A stretch of DNA of 64,000 nucleotides from Nostoc linckia NIES-25 (GCF_002368035.1 NZ_AP018223.1:908449-972448), one strand, 5' to 3'; shown: positions 1 through 9,162, counted from the stretch's first letter. Numbers and translations: made by a program. The notes: generated from the letters alone by a model not told the origin.

Positions 1-219
1 CAGAGTTCACGGAGAAATGAGAGTTTGAGAGATATTTTGCGTAAATCCCGATCTAATTTAATAAAACTCTTGTGGAGCGGGTCGAAAAGCCCGCCCTAAT
101 TATGCAAGTTAAATGTAGAACAGCTTATTTGTTATTCGTCCTTTACAAATCAGTAATTACCAGTGGCTAATGACTAAGGAATCTTTTGAGAATAAAATAT
201 AATATGTAGTTTGGTTAGC

Positions 220-1101
220 TTAACTAATACTTTTAACCTCAGTTTTAAGAAATTCGGTCATATACTGATTTACCAATTCTGGCTGTTCTTGTTGCACCCA
301 ATGACCACAATTAGGGATGTATTTGATTTGAAAGTCCCTGACATATGCTGTAGTGTCATAAGTTAGTTCCTTGCCAAGGGCAGTGTCATTTTCTCCCCAA
401 ATCATTAGCGTTGGTACTTGCAGAATTTCCCGATTGGGATTGAGGATTCTCTGCTCAAAAATATTGCGGTAATAGTTCAACATTGCTGTGAGAGCACCGC
501 GTTTTGCAGCAGCGTCTTTATAGGCATTAATATCTGCTTGTGTAAAAGCATTTTTATTAAATGCTGTGCCTTTGAAAGCTGTTTCAATTACTTGGAAATC
601 TGAAGATTGTAAAATTAATTCTGGTATCAATGGGAGTTGAAAAATAAATATGTAATAACTACGCAGCAATTGTTGGGGAGTACGTAGACCTTGGGCAAAT
701 TTAGCCGGATGTGGTAGGTTAAGGATAATTAATCGCTCTATCATTTCGGGATGAGCATAGGCAAAATTCCAAGCGATCGCTCCTCCCCAATCATGTCCAA
801 CTAAAACACATTCTTCGTATCCTAATCCTTTAATTACTCCCTCAACATCTTTGATAAATTCATCCATCACATAAGCTGATTTATCTGTTGGTTTATCACT
901 ATCGTTGTAACCCCGCAAGTCAAGAGCAACGACTTTAAAATCTTGAGCAAATTGTGGTATTTGATGCCGCCAAGAGTACCAAAATTCGGGAAATCCATGC
1001 AACATTAATATCAATGGCCCTTCACCTTGGGTAACGTAGTGTAGCTTTACCCCATTGGTGGTTATGTATTCGTGTTGCCAAGAAGCTTCTATTACAGACA
1101 T
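220..1101 (-). CDS. alpha/beta-fold hydrolase, epoxide hydrolase-like
   Basis: The 293-residue protein is a cytosolic alpha/beta hydrolase of the epoxide hydrolase / haloalkane dehalogenase group. Visible motifs are the oxyanion-hole HGFP at residues 35-38, the nucleophile elbow GHDWGG with Asp104 as nucleophile, the GEND segment that usually carries the acid, and CGHW with the catalytic His near residue 267. An Asp nucleophile, rather than Ser, fits epoxide or C-halogen hydrolysis. The physiological substrate cannot be read from sequence. The length is normal for the family and there is no signal peptide. It stands alone, with no same-strand neighbour within 1 kb. Family confident, substrate unknown. 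Confidence 0.85.
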   Translation of the reverse strand: MSVIEASWQHEYITTNGVKLHYVTQGEGPLILMLHGFPEFWYSWRHQIPQFAQDFKVVALDLRGYNDSDKPTDKSAYVMDEFIKDVEGVIKGLGYEECVLVGHDWGGAIAWNFAYAHPEMIERLIILNLPHPAKFAQGLRTPQQLLRSYYIFIFQLPLIPELILQSSDFQVIETAFKGTAFNKNAFTQADINAYKDAAAKRGALTAMLNYYRNIFEQRILNPNREILQVPTLMIWGENDTALGKELTYDTTAYVRDFQIKYIPNCGHWVQQEQPELVNQYMTEFLKTEVKSIS

Positions 1102-1605
1102 AATTAATAGAATTTAAATTTTATAAAGACTAATATTACATCTAAGATAATTTTCAGCCAGACAACATCTATTGAAAGACAGTAGTAAAATAGCAATTTT
1201 TCTGAGAATTAGCTCGATCTCATTAACCCTAGTATTACGAGCGATCGCTAAGAGATGGCTTTTATTCCTTGAATATCAAAGGAAAAGGCGATCGCCTATT
1301 CAACCTAATACAAATTACTTCAGTTTTGGGAACCCTCTTCAGTTATAAAGACTTCTATTTTGGGTAAAAAAAACTTCAGCCGCACGATAGGTATTTTTGG
1401 AGAACATTTTTTTTAGTATGCAATCTGCACTTGTATATCTGAGACTGAGTTTAATTAATCAGCTTTTTTTGTGTTTGGCGATTTCAATTTTATATCTTCA
1501 ACATCAAAGATCGCATTTAACACTCATGCATAGCTAAGTTTTACATACTGAATTGCTGCAATTTTGCTTTCTATAATACAGCTTCATCCAAGGAGAAGAT
1601 TGATT
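1102..1605. other. intergenic gap, no gene seen
   Basis: About 500 bases between the divergent hydrolase and DUF4142 genes. It has several HIP1-like GCGATCGC sites and is otherwise AT-rich. No open frame, hairpin terminator or RNA gene could be supported. It should hold both promoters. Confidence 0.5.
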
Positions 1606-2256
1606 ATGCCTAACTTCAAAATATTGTCTACTGGTCTAGCGGCGATCGCTTTATCTCTGGCTACTGGTTGCACGCCAACTTCTCCGCATGACCAGAATAC
1701 AACGTCTGAAGTTCCACCTGCCAGAACTGAGCCTGTGCAAGCGACTGAGAGTCCATCACCATCACCAACTGCACCAGGACAAAATAACCTCAGTTCTTCA
1801 GACAGACAATTTATAAATGAAGCGGCTCAAGATGGTTTAGCAGAAGTTCAACTAGGACAACTGGCGTCAGAACGTGCAGCTAGCAATTCAGTAAAGCAGT
1901 TTGGGCAGCGTATGGTTCAAGATCACACACAGGTGAACAATCAACTCCAACAATTAGCAACTCAAAATGGTGTAACGCTACCAAAAACTCTCAACAATGA
2001 AAATCAGCAACTCAGCCAACGCTTATCTAAACTTTCTGGTGCCCAATTCGATCGCGAATATATAAACCACATGGTTCAAGCTCATCAAAAGGATGTCGCT
2101 GCGTTTGAAAACCAAGCTCAACAGGGACAAGATACAGACGTGAAAGCATTTGCCGCTCAAACGCTACCAGCTCTCCAAGAACACTTGCAAGAGGCTCGTT
2201 CCATTGCTAATCCTGGAACTGCAACACCAACACCAACTCCAACCACTACCCCGTAA
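1606..2256 (+). CDS. DUF4142 domain lipoprotein
   Basis: A 216-residue exported protein. The ATG at 1606 is chosen over an in-frame start 42 bases upstream, because AGGAGA lies at 1591-1596 and translation then begins with a clean lipoprotein signal (hydrophobic stretch followed by LATGC, Cys22). A Pro/Ser/Thr-rich linker (about residues 24-65) leads to a helical DUF4142 domain (about 70-200) related to ferritin-like four-helix bundles; the start SSDRQFINEAAQDG is typical. The C-terminus is a TPTPTP tail. The function of DUF4142 proteins is poorly known, though many are stress-associated envelope proteins. It stands alone; an inverted-repeat element follows 19 bases after the stop. Confidence 0.85.
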   Translation: MPNFKILSTGLAAIALSLATGCTPTSPHDQNTTSEVPPARTEPVQATESPSPSPTAPGQNNLSSSDRQFINEAAQDGLAEVQLGQLASERAASNSVKQFGQRMVQDHTQVNNQLQQLATQNGVTLPKTLNNENQQLSQRLSKLSGAQFDREYINHMVQAHQKDVAAFENQAQQGQDTDVKAFAAQTLPALQEHLQEARSIANPGTATPTPTPTTTP

Positions 2257-2275
2257 CAACATTTCACCTTAAGAT

Positions 2276-2465
2276 TAGACTTCTTGCAAAAGTGGGGAAA
2301 AGGGTATAGTTCGGCAAGCTCACCAACCGGGAAAAAGGGGAAAGGATAAAAAAACCCTTTCCCTTTAACGTCTCGGCTCCGCTCGACGTTAAAGCTGAGC
2401 GCAGTCGAAGCTTTAACCTTTTCCCTTTCCCCCAAATGTGTAAAACTATTTTTGCAAGAGGTCTA
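2276..2465. mobile_element. MITE-like element with AGAC(T/C)TCTTGCAAAA termini
   Basis: The ends are near-perfect inverted repeats: TAGACTTCTTGCAAAA at 2276-2291 and TTTTGCAAGAGGTCTA at 2450-2465 (one mismatch). ATT flanks both ends, which suggests a 3-bp target duplication of the IS5 kind. The interior is low-complexity purine/pyrimidine sequence with an inner hairpin around GACGTTAAAG and no coding capacity. A half-end (AAGAGGTCT) recurs near 42905. Non-autonomous; no transposase is seen in the window. Confidence 0.6.
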
Positions 2466-2581
2466 TTGATACATTTAGGCAAGCAGGGGGAGCAAGAAGA
2501 ATGATTTGTATCAATAATTTTGTGAAGTAGTATAAGTCTAAAATTGCCTCGTTAGGGAATCACGATATTTAAATTCTGAAA

Positions 2582-3733
2582 ATGACAATAATCGAAACCC
2601 GTGGTGTCTGGCTGACCACTACTGCTAGTCAAGTTCTCAGATCGAAGGAAGGTATTGCCCAGGCAATGGATTTTCTTGCTGAGACGGGATTTAATGTCGT
2701 GTTTCCTGTTGTTTGGAACCAGGCAGTAACTTTGTATCCCAGTCAAACCATGCTACAGAATTTTGGGGTTGAAATTGACCCCATGTCTGTAGGACGCGAC
2801 CCTTTAGAGGAAGTGGTGGTAGAGGCGCGACGAGTTGGGTTGAAAGTTATTCCTTGGTTTGAATATGGTTTTGCCAGTTCCTACAATTTGAATGGTGGTA
2901 TTCTTTTAGAGAAAAAACCAGAATGGGCTGGGCGCGATCGCAATGGTAATTTACTCAACAAAAACGGCTTTGAGTGGTTGAATGCCCTAGATCCGCAAGT
3001 GCAAGAATTCTTATTGAACTTAGTACTAGAAGTTGTCAAAAATTATGATGTTGATGGTATCCAAGGGGACGATCGCTTGCCAGCATTCCCCTCTGAAGGT
3101 GGCTACGATGAGCTAACTCTAAGACGCTATCGCGAGGAATTCGAGCGCGATCCGCCATCAAATTTCAAGGATGCACAATGGCTACAGTGGCGGGCAGATA
3201 TTCTCACTGATTTCTGGGCACATCTGTATCAGCAAGTGAAAGCAGTGAATCCTAATTTATTAGTAGCGATCGCACCTAATATTTATGATTGGGCTTTTGT
3301 GGAATATCTGCAAGACTCTCCCACATGGCTCAATCGGGGAATAGTTGATATAATTAGCCCGCAGATTTATCGCCGTGATTTTAGTAGTTATCAGGCGATC
3401 GCTGATAAACTGGTAACTCAACAGTTTACTGATACAAACTTGTCAAAGTTAGCGCCAGGAATTTTGATGAAGCTTGGCAATTATACTATTAGTCCAGAAT
3501 ATTTAATGCAGGCAATTGAATACAATCGCCAAGTTGGTATTCAAGGTGAAGTATTCTTTTTTTATGAAGGGTTGCGAGAAAATAATAATGCTCTAGCGAA
3601 AGTTTTACGAAATGGGCCTTATGCGGAATCGGCATTGTTTCCCACTCTATCAGATTTGAGTCAAAGTAATAAGACTAATAGAAAGTCACCTGCAATTTGG
3701 CAACGAGTGGCGAGGTTTTTAAGAAATTTTTAG
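2582..3733 (+). CDS. glycoside hydrolase family 10-like (GHL10) protein
   Basis: A 383-residue protein whose N-terminus (RGVWLTTTASQVL, then FNVVFPVVWNQAVTLYPS) is characteristic of the glycosyl hydrolase-like 10 (GHL10, formerly DUF187) TIM-barrel family. Further barrel signatures are PWFEYGF, the strand DGIQGDDRL at about residues 157-165, and the LLVAIAPNIYDWA strand. These enzymes are thought to act on envelope or storage polysaccharides; the substrate here is unknown. No signal peptide was found at this start, which is unusual for the family, so the protein may be cytoplasmic or exported without a classic signal. No strong ribosome binding site precedes the ATG. Monocistronic. Confidence 0.8.
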   Translation: MTIIETRGVWLTTTASQVLRSKEGIAQAMDFLAETGFNVVFPVVWNQAVTLYPSQTMLQNFGVEIDPMSVGRDPLEEVVVEARRVGLKVIPWFEYGFASSYNLNGGILLEKKPEWAGRDRNGNLLNKNGFEWLNALDPQVQEFLLNLVLEVVKNYDVDGIQGDDRLPAFPSEGGYDELTLRRYREEFERDPPSNFKDAQWLQWRADILTDFWAHLYQQVKAVNPNLLVAIAPNIYDWAFVEYLQDSPTWLNRGIVDIISPQIYRRDFSSYQAIADKLVTQQFTDTNLSKLAPGILMKLGNYTISPEYLMQAIEYNRQVGIQGEVFFFYEGLRENNNALAKVLRNGPYAESALFPTLSDLSQSNKTNRKSPAIWQRVARFLRNF

Positions 3734-4066
3734 CATTACCGATGACACTTACAGCAGCATTCAGAATTGGGAATTAAGAGGGAACGGGTAACACTTGATG
3801 TTCCTTTTCTTTTTGCCTGTTTTTGCTCCGATAGCGCCGCCTTCCCTCTCTGTAGTGACTGGTAAAACAGAATTGATACCTGGCTTTGAGACTAAGGTTA
3901 TGTAGTTCATCTTGCAATTTGCTTTATCACACACAAGCGCTCCACGTGTAGAGAAGTAAGATAATTGCAAGCCTGAGAACTAAAATCTCCCAGAAAAGCT
4001 ATTTGCTGAGTAAATTGGGATATAGAGGCAGAAAAATTTTCTGTGTAAACTTTACCAGCAAATGGT
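3734..4066. other. intergenic gap, no gene seen
   Basis: About 330 bases with a short dispersed-repeat fragment (GCATTCAGAATTGGGAATT near 3755). No open frame or RNA structure that I can support. Confidence 0.45.
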
Positions 4067-4564
4067 ATGAAAAAATATTATCAAGACTTTTTAATTCGTG
4101 ATTGGGTAAAAAGCGATCGCACTAGAGCTGCCCAAGTAATCAATTATGTATTATCAGAATACGGTTTGGGTTGGGAACCAAACGGTGCCGACCGAGATGT
4201 GCTGCAAGTGGAGGAATTTTATTTAGACACTGGGGGCGAGTTTTGGGTAATTGAACACCAAAGTCAGTTAGTAGGAACTGGGGCATACTACCCCGTCCAA
4301 CGTGGCAAAAAAGCCGTAGAAATCCGCAAAATGTATCTTTTGCCCAGCATTAGGGGTTTAGGATTGGGGAAATATTTGTTACAACAACTAGAAGAAGCGA
4401 TCGCAGAACGTGGTTTTGAGCAAATCTGGATTGAAACTGCCAGCGTTTTAGTAGAAGCAGTCAAGCTGTATGAAAGCAACGGCTATAAACCAGCAACAGG
4501 AATAGAAACAAAACGCTGCGATCGCGTCTATTTTAAGTCATTGGGCATAGGGCATGGGGCATAG
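4067..4564 (+). CDS. GNAT family N-acetyltransferase
   Basis: A 165-residue GNAT-fold acetyltransferase, which transfers acetyl from acetyl-CoA to an amine. The acetyl-CoA pyrophosphate loop is LPSIRGLGLGKYLL (about residues 92-105), matching the R-G-x-G-x-G/A motif, preceded by the beta4 strand KAVEIRKMYL. The C-terminal YESNGYKP motif is typical. The N-terminal DFLIRDWVKSDR is the usual first strand and helix. The acceptor substrate is unknown. The last codons run into a short tandem repeat (GCATAGGGCATGGGGCATAGG), so the final residues may not be functional. Monocistronic. Confidence 0.85.
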   Translation: MKKYYQDFLIRDWVKSDRTRAAQVINYVLSEYGLGWEPNGADRDVLQVEEFYLDTGGEFWVIEHQSQLVGTGAYYPVQRGKKAVEIRKMYLLPSIRGLGLGKYLLQQLEEAIAERGFEQIWIETASVLVEAVKLYESNGYKPATGIETKRCDRVYFKSLGIGHGA

Positions 4565-4679
4565 GACATGGGGCATTGGTCATTGGTCATTGGTCATTGG
4601 TCATTAGTCATTGGTCATTGTTAACCAATAAAGGACAAATCACAAAAGACAAAGGACAAACGACAAAGGACAATTCTAA
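4565..4679 (+). repeat. heptanucleotide short tandem repeats (TTGGTCA type)
   Basis: About seven runs of ATTGGTC followed by ACAAAGG / ACAAACG heptamers fill the gap up to the comF-like start. These are STRR sequences of the kind known from heterocystous cyanobacteria. Confidence 0.85.
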
Positions 4680-5369
4680 ATGCACAGATTGACTCAAAAT
4701 CTTACAAGGTTACTTAATCTTTTTCTCCAATCCCATTGCCCACTGTGCCAACGTTCAACTTCCCAAGAAATCTGTGACAACTGTGCTAGACAATTGCAAA
4801 AATGTCAACGTCAAGATTCAATTTCTCTGTGGAAAGAACCACTACCAGTATTTTGTTGGGGTAAGTATGAGGGTATAGTCAAAAGGGCGATCGCGGTGAT
4901 GAAATACGAAAATCAACCCCAAATAGCCCGTCCTTTGGGCCAATTGTTAGGAGAATCTTGGTTATTGAATTCACCTAAGCGAAATAGCCAGACTGTGGTC
5001 GTTCCCATCCCACTCCACGCTAGCAAGCTGCATCAACGTAAATACAATCAAGCTGCCTTAATAGCACAAAGCTTCTGCGAAATAACTGGATTAAAATTGA
5101 AACTAAATGGATTAACAAGAGTGCGACAAACTCAAGCCCAATTTGGTTTGTCGGTATCTAGGCGAGAACAAAACTTGGTTGAAGCTTTTGCTGTTGGGCA
5201 AGGATTTCGCCATAGTCCTCCAAATGTCCCAGTACTGTTAGTGGACGACATTTATACTACTGGTGCTACTGCCAGATCTGCTGTGCAAACACTTCGTGAG
5301 TATGGAATTGTGGTCTTAGGATTAGTAGCAGTAGCCACTACCGTCAAAGACGAATCAATCCAGAATTAA
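4680..5369 (+). CDS. ComF family phosphoribosyltransferase-like protein
   Basis: A 229-residue ComF-family protein. The N-terminus carries a zinc-binding C-x2-C...C-x2-C element (Cys20, 23, 32, 35). The C-terminal half is a type I phosphoribosyltransferase fold with the PRPP loop VLLVDDIYTTGAT (about residues 186-198). In naturally competent bacteria ComF takes part in DNA uptake; in cyanobacteria it is needed for transformation, probably on the cytoplasmic side. The length is normal. The start coincides with the end of the upstream tandem repeats and no clear ribosome binding site is visible. Confidence 0.88.
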   Translation: MHRLTQNLTRLLNLFLQSHCPLCQRSTSQEICDNCARQLQKCQRQDSISLWKEPLPVFCWGKYEGIVKRAIAVMKYENQPQIARPLGQLLGESWLLNSPKRNSQTVVVPIPLHASKLHQRKYNQAALIAQSFCEITGLKLKLNGLTRVRQTQAQFGLSVSRREQNLVEAFAVGQGFRHSPPNVPVLLVDDIYTTGATARSAVQTLREYGIVVLGLVAVATTVKDESIQN

Positions 5370-5444
5370 TGGGCAACCTTGGACACAAAAGTGTATGAGT
5401 TGACCAATCTACCCTAATTTTGCGGAAAAATTGCTTGAAATTTT

Positions 5445-5900
5445 ATGGATAAAGCTTTTGCGGCGGGTTTAAAACAATCGATCGTTATTCCTGCCACCTT
5501 GCTGGCAATAGTTACAAGTGCAAGTGCAGCCTTGGCTCAAAATAAGTTATATAGTCCAATTCCGTTATCTAACAGTACTGAATTTTCCGATAGCCTTTCA
5601 GACAAAGACATTCCTACAGGTCAAGGTGGATTTGCCCGCGATTACACAGTCAAGCTAGATAAGGGCGACAATTTAGCAGTCGATTTATCGTCCGAAAGCT
5701 TTGATAGCATTATCACGCTGCTAGCACCTGATGGTTCAACTTTAGCAGAAAATGATGACGGCCCTGATGGTAGTAGCAATTCTCTACTATTTACTCGCAT
5801 CGCAGAAACAGGGACTTATGTTATCCGCGTCCGGTCTTTTGGAGAAACTGGGGTTGGCGCTTTTAAACTCAAGGTAACAAAATTGCAACCGATTAAATAA
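5445..5900 (+). CDS. secreted PPC-domain protein
   Basis: A 151-residue exported protein. The N-terminal hydrophobic segment ending in ASAALAQ (about residues 15-32) is a signal peptide. The rest is one bacterial pre-peptidase C-terminal (PPC) beta-sandwich with the signatures YTVKLDKGDNLAVDL, FDSIITLLAPDGSTLAENDDG and GTYVIRVRSF. PPC domains usually sit at the C-terminus of secreted peptidases; here the domain is the whole mature protein. Its partner is unknown. Followed by GGGGGCA tandem repeats. Confidence 0.82.
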   Translation: MDKAFAAGLKQSIVIPATLLAIVTSASAALAQNKLYSPIPLSNSTEFSDSLSDKDIPTGQGGFARDYTVKLDKGDNLAVDLSSESFDSIITLLAPDGSTLAENDDGPDGSSNSLLFTRIAETGTYVIRVRSFGETGVGAFKLKVTKLQPIK

Positions 5901-5985
5901 GTGGGCAGGGGGCAGGGGGCAGGGGGCAGGAGGCAGGAGGATGGATTGTTTATTTTGAATTTTTAATTGTTTGTCTCCCTACTCC
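5901..5985 (+). repeat. GGGGGCA-type short tandem repeats
   Basis: Four to five heptamers of the (G)GGGGCA type immediately after the PPC gene stop, between two convergent genes. Confidence 0.75.
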
Positions 5986-6759
5986 CTAAAAAGCAGTCAG
6001 TACACACAAAAATAGGGCTTCAGTCCACTCGACGACTGCACCGTAGGTGTCTCCTGTGTGCCCGCCTAATTTGTGGTTGAACCAGGCGGCTGTGAAAGTG
6101 GCGATCGCACCTCCAGCAAGTATCATTGCTATTGGCAAAAATAACTGCTGTTTATCCATCAGCCACATTAAACCACTCAAACTCAACAGCAACAAAAATC
6201 CCGGTAACAAATCTTTATAAGAACGAATGGCTTGTTTGTGAAAGGCACCTTTGCCAGTTGGTTTTAGGTAAGGATATCGGGCGATCGCTATTTGCTGTCC
6301 CCAGCGTCCCCAACCACAAGCAGCCATCAATACCAGCCAACGGTTTTCTGATATGTCCGTTAAGGCTGTTATCTTTAATAGTACTAAGGCGATCGCGGCC
6401 ATTGCGCCAAAGGCACCTGTGGCGCTATCTGCCATCACCTGCAATCGCCGATTTGGATCGCCCACTGCTAAACCATCGGCAGTATCCATTGCCCCATCTA
6501 AATGCAGCCCTCCAGTTATGGCAATCCAAAGACTGACTACCAACGCACTACGAGTTAGCACTGGTATACCAATGTAATTCGTCACCGTATCTACTAATCC
6601 TAAAATTCCCCCAATTATCAACCCTACAGTTGAAGCAAGACGCGCCACTCCGCGAAAGTCTAATCCATTCAAATACGGCAGGGGAATAACTGTGTAAAAT
6701 ATAATACTCGCTGCCAGATCGAACAGCAGGTTTTTCCACCATTGTTGCTGTTTCATCAT
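5986..6759 (-). CDS. cobS: adenosylcobinamide-GDP ribazoletransferase (cobalamin synthase)
   Basis: A 257-residue polytopic membrane protein of the CobS family. It joins adenosylcobinamide-GDP to alpha-ribazole, the last assembly step of (pseudo)cobalamin. The signature GGLHLDGAMDTADGL (starting near residue 82; canonical form GGLHLDGLADTADGL) is clear, as are GAFGAMA and a final GGHTGDTYGA motif. Several hydrophobic helices are visible. No cobalamin riboswitch could be recognised in the 530 bases upstream. Length normal. No other cobalamin gene in the window. Confidence 0.93.
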   Translation of the reverse strand: MMKQQQWWKNLLFDLAASIIFYTVIPLPYLNGLDFRGVARLASTVGLIIGGILGLVDTVTNYIGIPVLTRSALVVSLWIAITGGLHLDGAMDTADGLAVGDPNRRLQVMADSATGAFGAMAAIALVLLKITALTDISENRWLVLMAACGWGRWGQQIAIARYPYLKPTGKGAFHKQAIRSYKDLLPGFLLLLSLSGLMWLMDKQQLFLPIAMILAGGAIATFTAAWFNHKLGGHTGDTYGAVVEWTEALFLCVLTAF

Positions 6760-7290
6760 TTGAGTTACATTGTTAATTGCTCGATAACAGTCTGAGTTTC
6801 AGTAGAAATCACATCTGGAGACTTTAAAGCTTTAAATAAGATTTACTTCCATTAGAGATTATCCCTGAAAATTTTGTTATGCTGTTCTCAGTGGTAATCC
6901 AATATCTGCCAGTAGTATTTTATACAACTACGTTGATTAAAAACATTACAATTGCATCAAGGAGCAAAATTCGTGTTTTGTATTAGTTAACTAGGAACTT
7001 AGTTGAGATTTTTGACTCGCGCGATAGGTGCAAAACTCCACATCTTTCAATTGGAGGATATTCACCACTAACGCAGATTTTAAGAAAGCCTCAACATGGT
7101 AAAATGCCAATAGTGGAAACGGTAATCAACCACTGAAAAAAGTCTATTGCTATCTAAGAAGTAGACGGTTGTCAATAGACGATTGCCCCACAAATGATAT
7201 TTTTTAAAATATTAGGGAGTAAATTAAGCTATTCAATATGACTGTTTAGCCTATGTTTTCTACTCTCCGTAGCTCAATCGCTATTTCCCT
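6760..7290. other. intergenic gap between divergent genes
   Basis: About 530 bases between cobS and the following plus-strand gene. Checked for a B12-box-like GCCACTG motif and for small genes; neither is convincing. It must contain promoters for both genes. Confidence 0.45.
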
Positions 7291-7743
7291 ATGAGTCACC
7301 ATCTACCCGACACCAGCATACCAGCTCCGTGCATTGTGAACGCGGGCATCATTGTGAATAAGCTCGACATGCGGCGATTGCTGACAGATTTAGGTCGAGT
7401 CCACTACATCTACACCCAAGAAGATAAGGTACTGAGCGAGGGTGAAGGGGATGTGATGGAGGTTTTTGCCAACCCACAAAGGTCTACCTTAGTGGCTAAC
7501 CACGCACTATATTTGAATGTTTGTAGTTTTGACTATTTAGAACTCAAACAATCGTCGGAACAAGAAACTTATTTTGATTTGATGCAAGAAGGAGTGTGTC
7601 TGAGGCTGATTCCTCGGTCAACCCCTCTGCAAGAGCGACGAGAGCGAAGCTTTAATGTCAGCGCCATAGAAGCGATGATGGAGCAAGTACTTTCAGCTAG
7701 ATGGGATGCAGAAATTGACGATGACTGTTCTGATTCTTTCTAA
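7291..7743 (+). CDS. conserved hypothetical protein
   Basis: A 150-residue soluble acidic protein that I do not recognise as a named family. It lacks a signal peptide, membrane segments and an obvious catalytic motif. Composition and codon use match neighbouring genes, and the ORF has no overlapping competitor, so it is likely a real cyanobacterial gene. The central part (VMEVFANPQRSTLVANHALYLN) looks like a beta-rich fold, and the C-terminus is acidic (AEIDDDCSDSF). The start at 7291 has only a weak ribosome binding site. Confidence 0.7.
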   Translation: MSHHLPDTSIPAPCIVNAGIIVNKLDMRRLLTDLGRVHYIYTQEDKVLSEGEGDVMEVFANPQRSTLVANHALYLNVCSFDYLELKQSSEQETYFDLMQEGVCLRLIPRSTPLQERRERSFNVSAIEAMMEQVLSARWDAEIDDDCSDSF

Positions 7744-7891
7744 ATTAAGCTAAAACACTCATGGGGGCTGTACTTTGTCATTGGTCATTGGTCATTACTG
7801 AATAACAACCGACAAAGGACGGTCTTAACCCCAGAATATGTAACTTGGAAGTGTAACTGTTATATAAGTTTTATGTAAGGCTGCGCTTTTT

Positions 7892-7927
7892 TGATGTAGG
7901 GGCAATTCGTGAATTGCCCCTACATCA
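7892..7927. repeat. perfect 17-bp palindromic hairpin repeat
   Basis: TGATGTAGGGGCAATTC at 7892-7908 is followed by a 2-base centre and its exact reverse complement at 7911-7927. It looks like the REP-type hairpins common in Nostoc genomes. A TTTTT run precedes rather than follows it, so in plus orientation it is not a classic terminator. Confidence 0.75.
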
Positions 7928-7977
7928 TGTAGTTTGGCGTAAGTTCTATAAGCGCATCTTCAAAAATTAAAAATGGT

Positions 7978-9162
7978 ATGAGTGCCAATTTTTCATTTCA
8001 ATGTCTTGCTTGCTGTAGCCAGACAAAAGCTAGAGCAGGAGTGTTTTTTACCCCTCACGGCCCTGTAGAAACCCCAAGATTTATGCCAGTGGGGACGCTA
8101 GCCAATGTTAAAACCATCACCCCTTCTCAGTTACGAGATACTGGGGCACAGATGATATTATCGAACACTTATCATCTTCACTTACAACCAGGAGAAGCGA
8201 TCGTTGCTGGGGGTGGTGGGTTGCATAAATTTATGGGTTGGAACGGCCCGATGCTCACAGATTCCGGTGGGTTTCAGGTATTTAGTTTAAGTGAGATGCG
8301 GAAAATTACTGAAGATGGCGTAACTTTTCGCTCGCCCCATGATGGACAAATTATTAATTTAACGCCAGAACGCTCTATTGAAATTCAAAATACTTTAGGG
8401 GCAGATGTGATCATGGCGTTTGATGAATGTCCGCCCTACCCCGCTACTCGCCAAGAGGTAGAAACTGCCACCGATCGCACTTACCGTTGGTTAGAACGCT
8501 GCATAACAGCTCATCAACGCACTGACCAAGCGTTATTTGCGATTGTACAGGGAGGCGTATATTTAGATTTGCGCTGTCGGGCGGCTGAAGCTTTGGCTAA
8601 GTTGGATTTGCCAGGATATGCCATTGGTGGCGTGAGTGTGGGAGAACCACCAGAATTGATGGCTGAGATTGTCAAAGTCACAGCACCACTTCTACCCCCC
8701 GAAAAACCACGTTACTTGATGGGTGTGGGTACTTATCGAGAAATGGCGATCGCCATTGCCTCTGGCGTAGATTTATTTGATTGCGTAATTCCAACGCGCT
8801 GGGCTAGACATGGGACGGCAATAGTCCAAGGCGAACGCTGGAATTTGAAAAATGCAAAGTTTCGTGAAGATTTTGCACCAATAGATGAAACTTGCCCTTG
8901 CTACACTTGTCAAAATTTCAGCCGTGCTTACGTATCTCATTTAGTGCGATCGCAAGAAATTTTAGCTTACACCTTGTTAAGCATTCACAACATTACCGAA
9001 CTAATTCGCTTTACGCAGCATATTAGAGAAGCAATATTAAGCGATCGCTTTACCACAGAATTTGGTCACTGGCTGGAGGGAGATGGGGAGATGGGGAGAT
9101 GGGGAGATGGGGAGATAGGGAGATGGGGAGATGGGGAGGCAGGGGAAAAGGTTAAAGGTTAA
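7978..9162 (+). CDS. tgt: queuine tRNA-ribosyltransferase with repeat-encoded tail
   Basis: The 394-residue tRNA-guanine transglycosylase exchanges the wobble guanine of GUN anticodons for the queuosine precursor. Visible are LTDSGGFQVFSL, the catalytic region MAFDECPPY, IVQGG, GGVSVGEP, the nucleophile segment FDCVIPTRWARHGTA, and zinc ligands Cys306, Cys308, Cys311 and His337 with the canonical spacing. Normal homology ends near residue 366 (FGHWLE). The last 28 residues, GDGEMGRWGDGEIGRW and onward, are encoded by GGGGAGAT tandem repeats that have replaced the original stop. psbK follows 182 bases downstream, an arrangement found in other cyanobacteria. Confidence 0.96.
   Translation: MSANFSFQCLACCSQTKARAGVFFTPHGPVETPRFMPVGTLANVKTITPSQLRDTGAQMILSNTYHLHLQPGEAIVAGGGGLHKFMGWNGPMLTDSGGFQVFSLSEMRKITEDGVTFRSPHDGQIINLTPERSIEIQNTLGADVIMAFDECPPYPATRQEVETATDRTYRWLERCITAHQRTDQALFAIVQGGVYLDLRCRAAEALAKLDLPGYAIGGVSVGEPPELMAEIVKVTAPLLPPEKPRYLMGVGTYREMAIAIASGVDLFDCVIPTRWARHGTAIVQGERWNLKNAKFREDFAPIDETCPCYTCQNFSRAYVSHLVRSQEILAYTLLSIHNITELIRFTQHIREAILSDRFTTEFGHWLEGDGEMGRWGDGEIGRWGDGEAGEKVKG
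9078..9142 (+). repeat. GGGGAGAT short tandem repeats inside the tgt 3' end
   Basis: Seven to eight copies of GGGGAGAT and variants run through the last codons of tgt in frame. Confidence 0.85.

Noticed and set aside
6760..7290. Cobalamin riboswitch upstream of cobS
   Set aside because: No B12-box or characteristic pairing could be found by eye.
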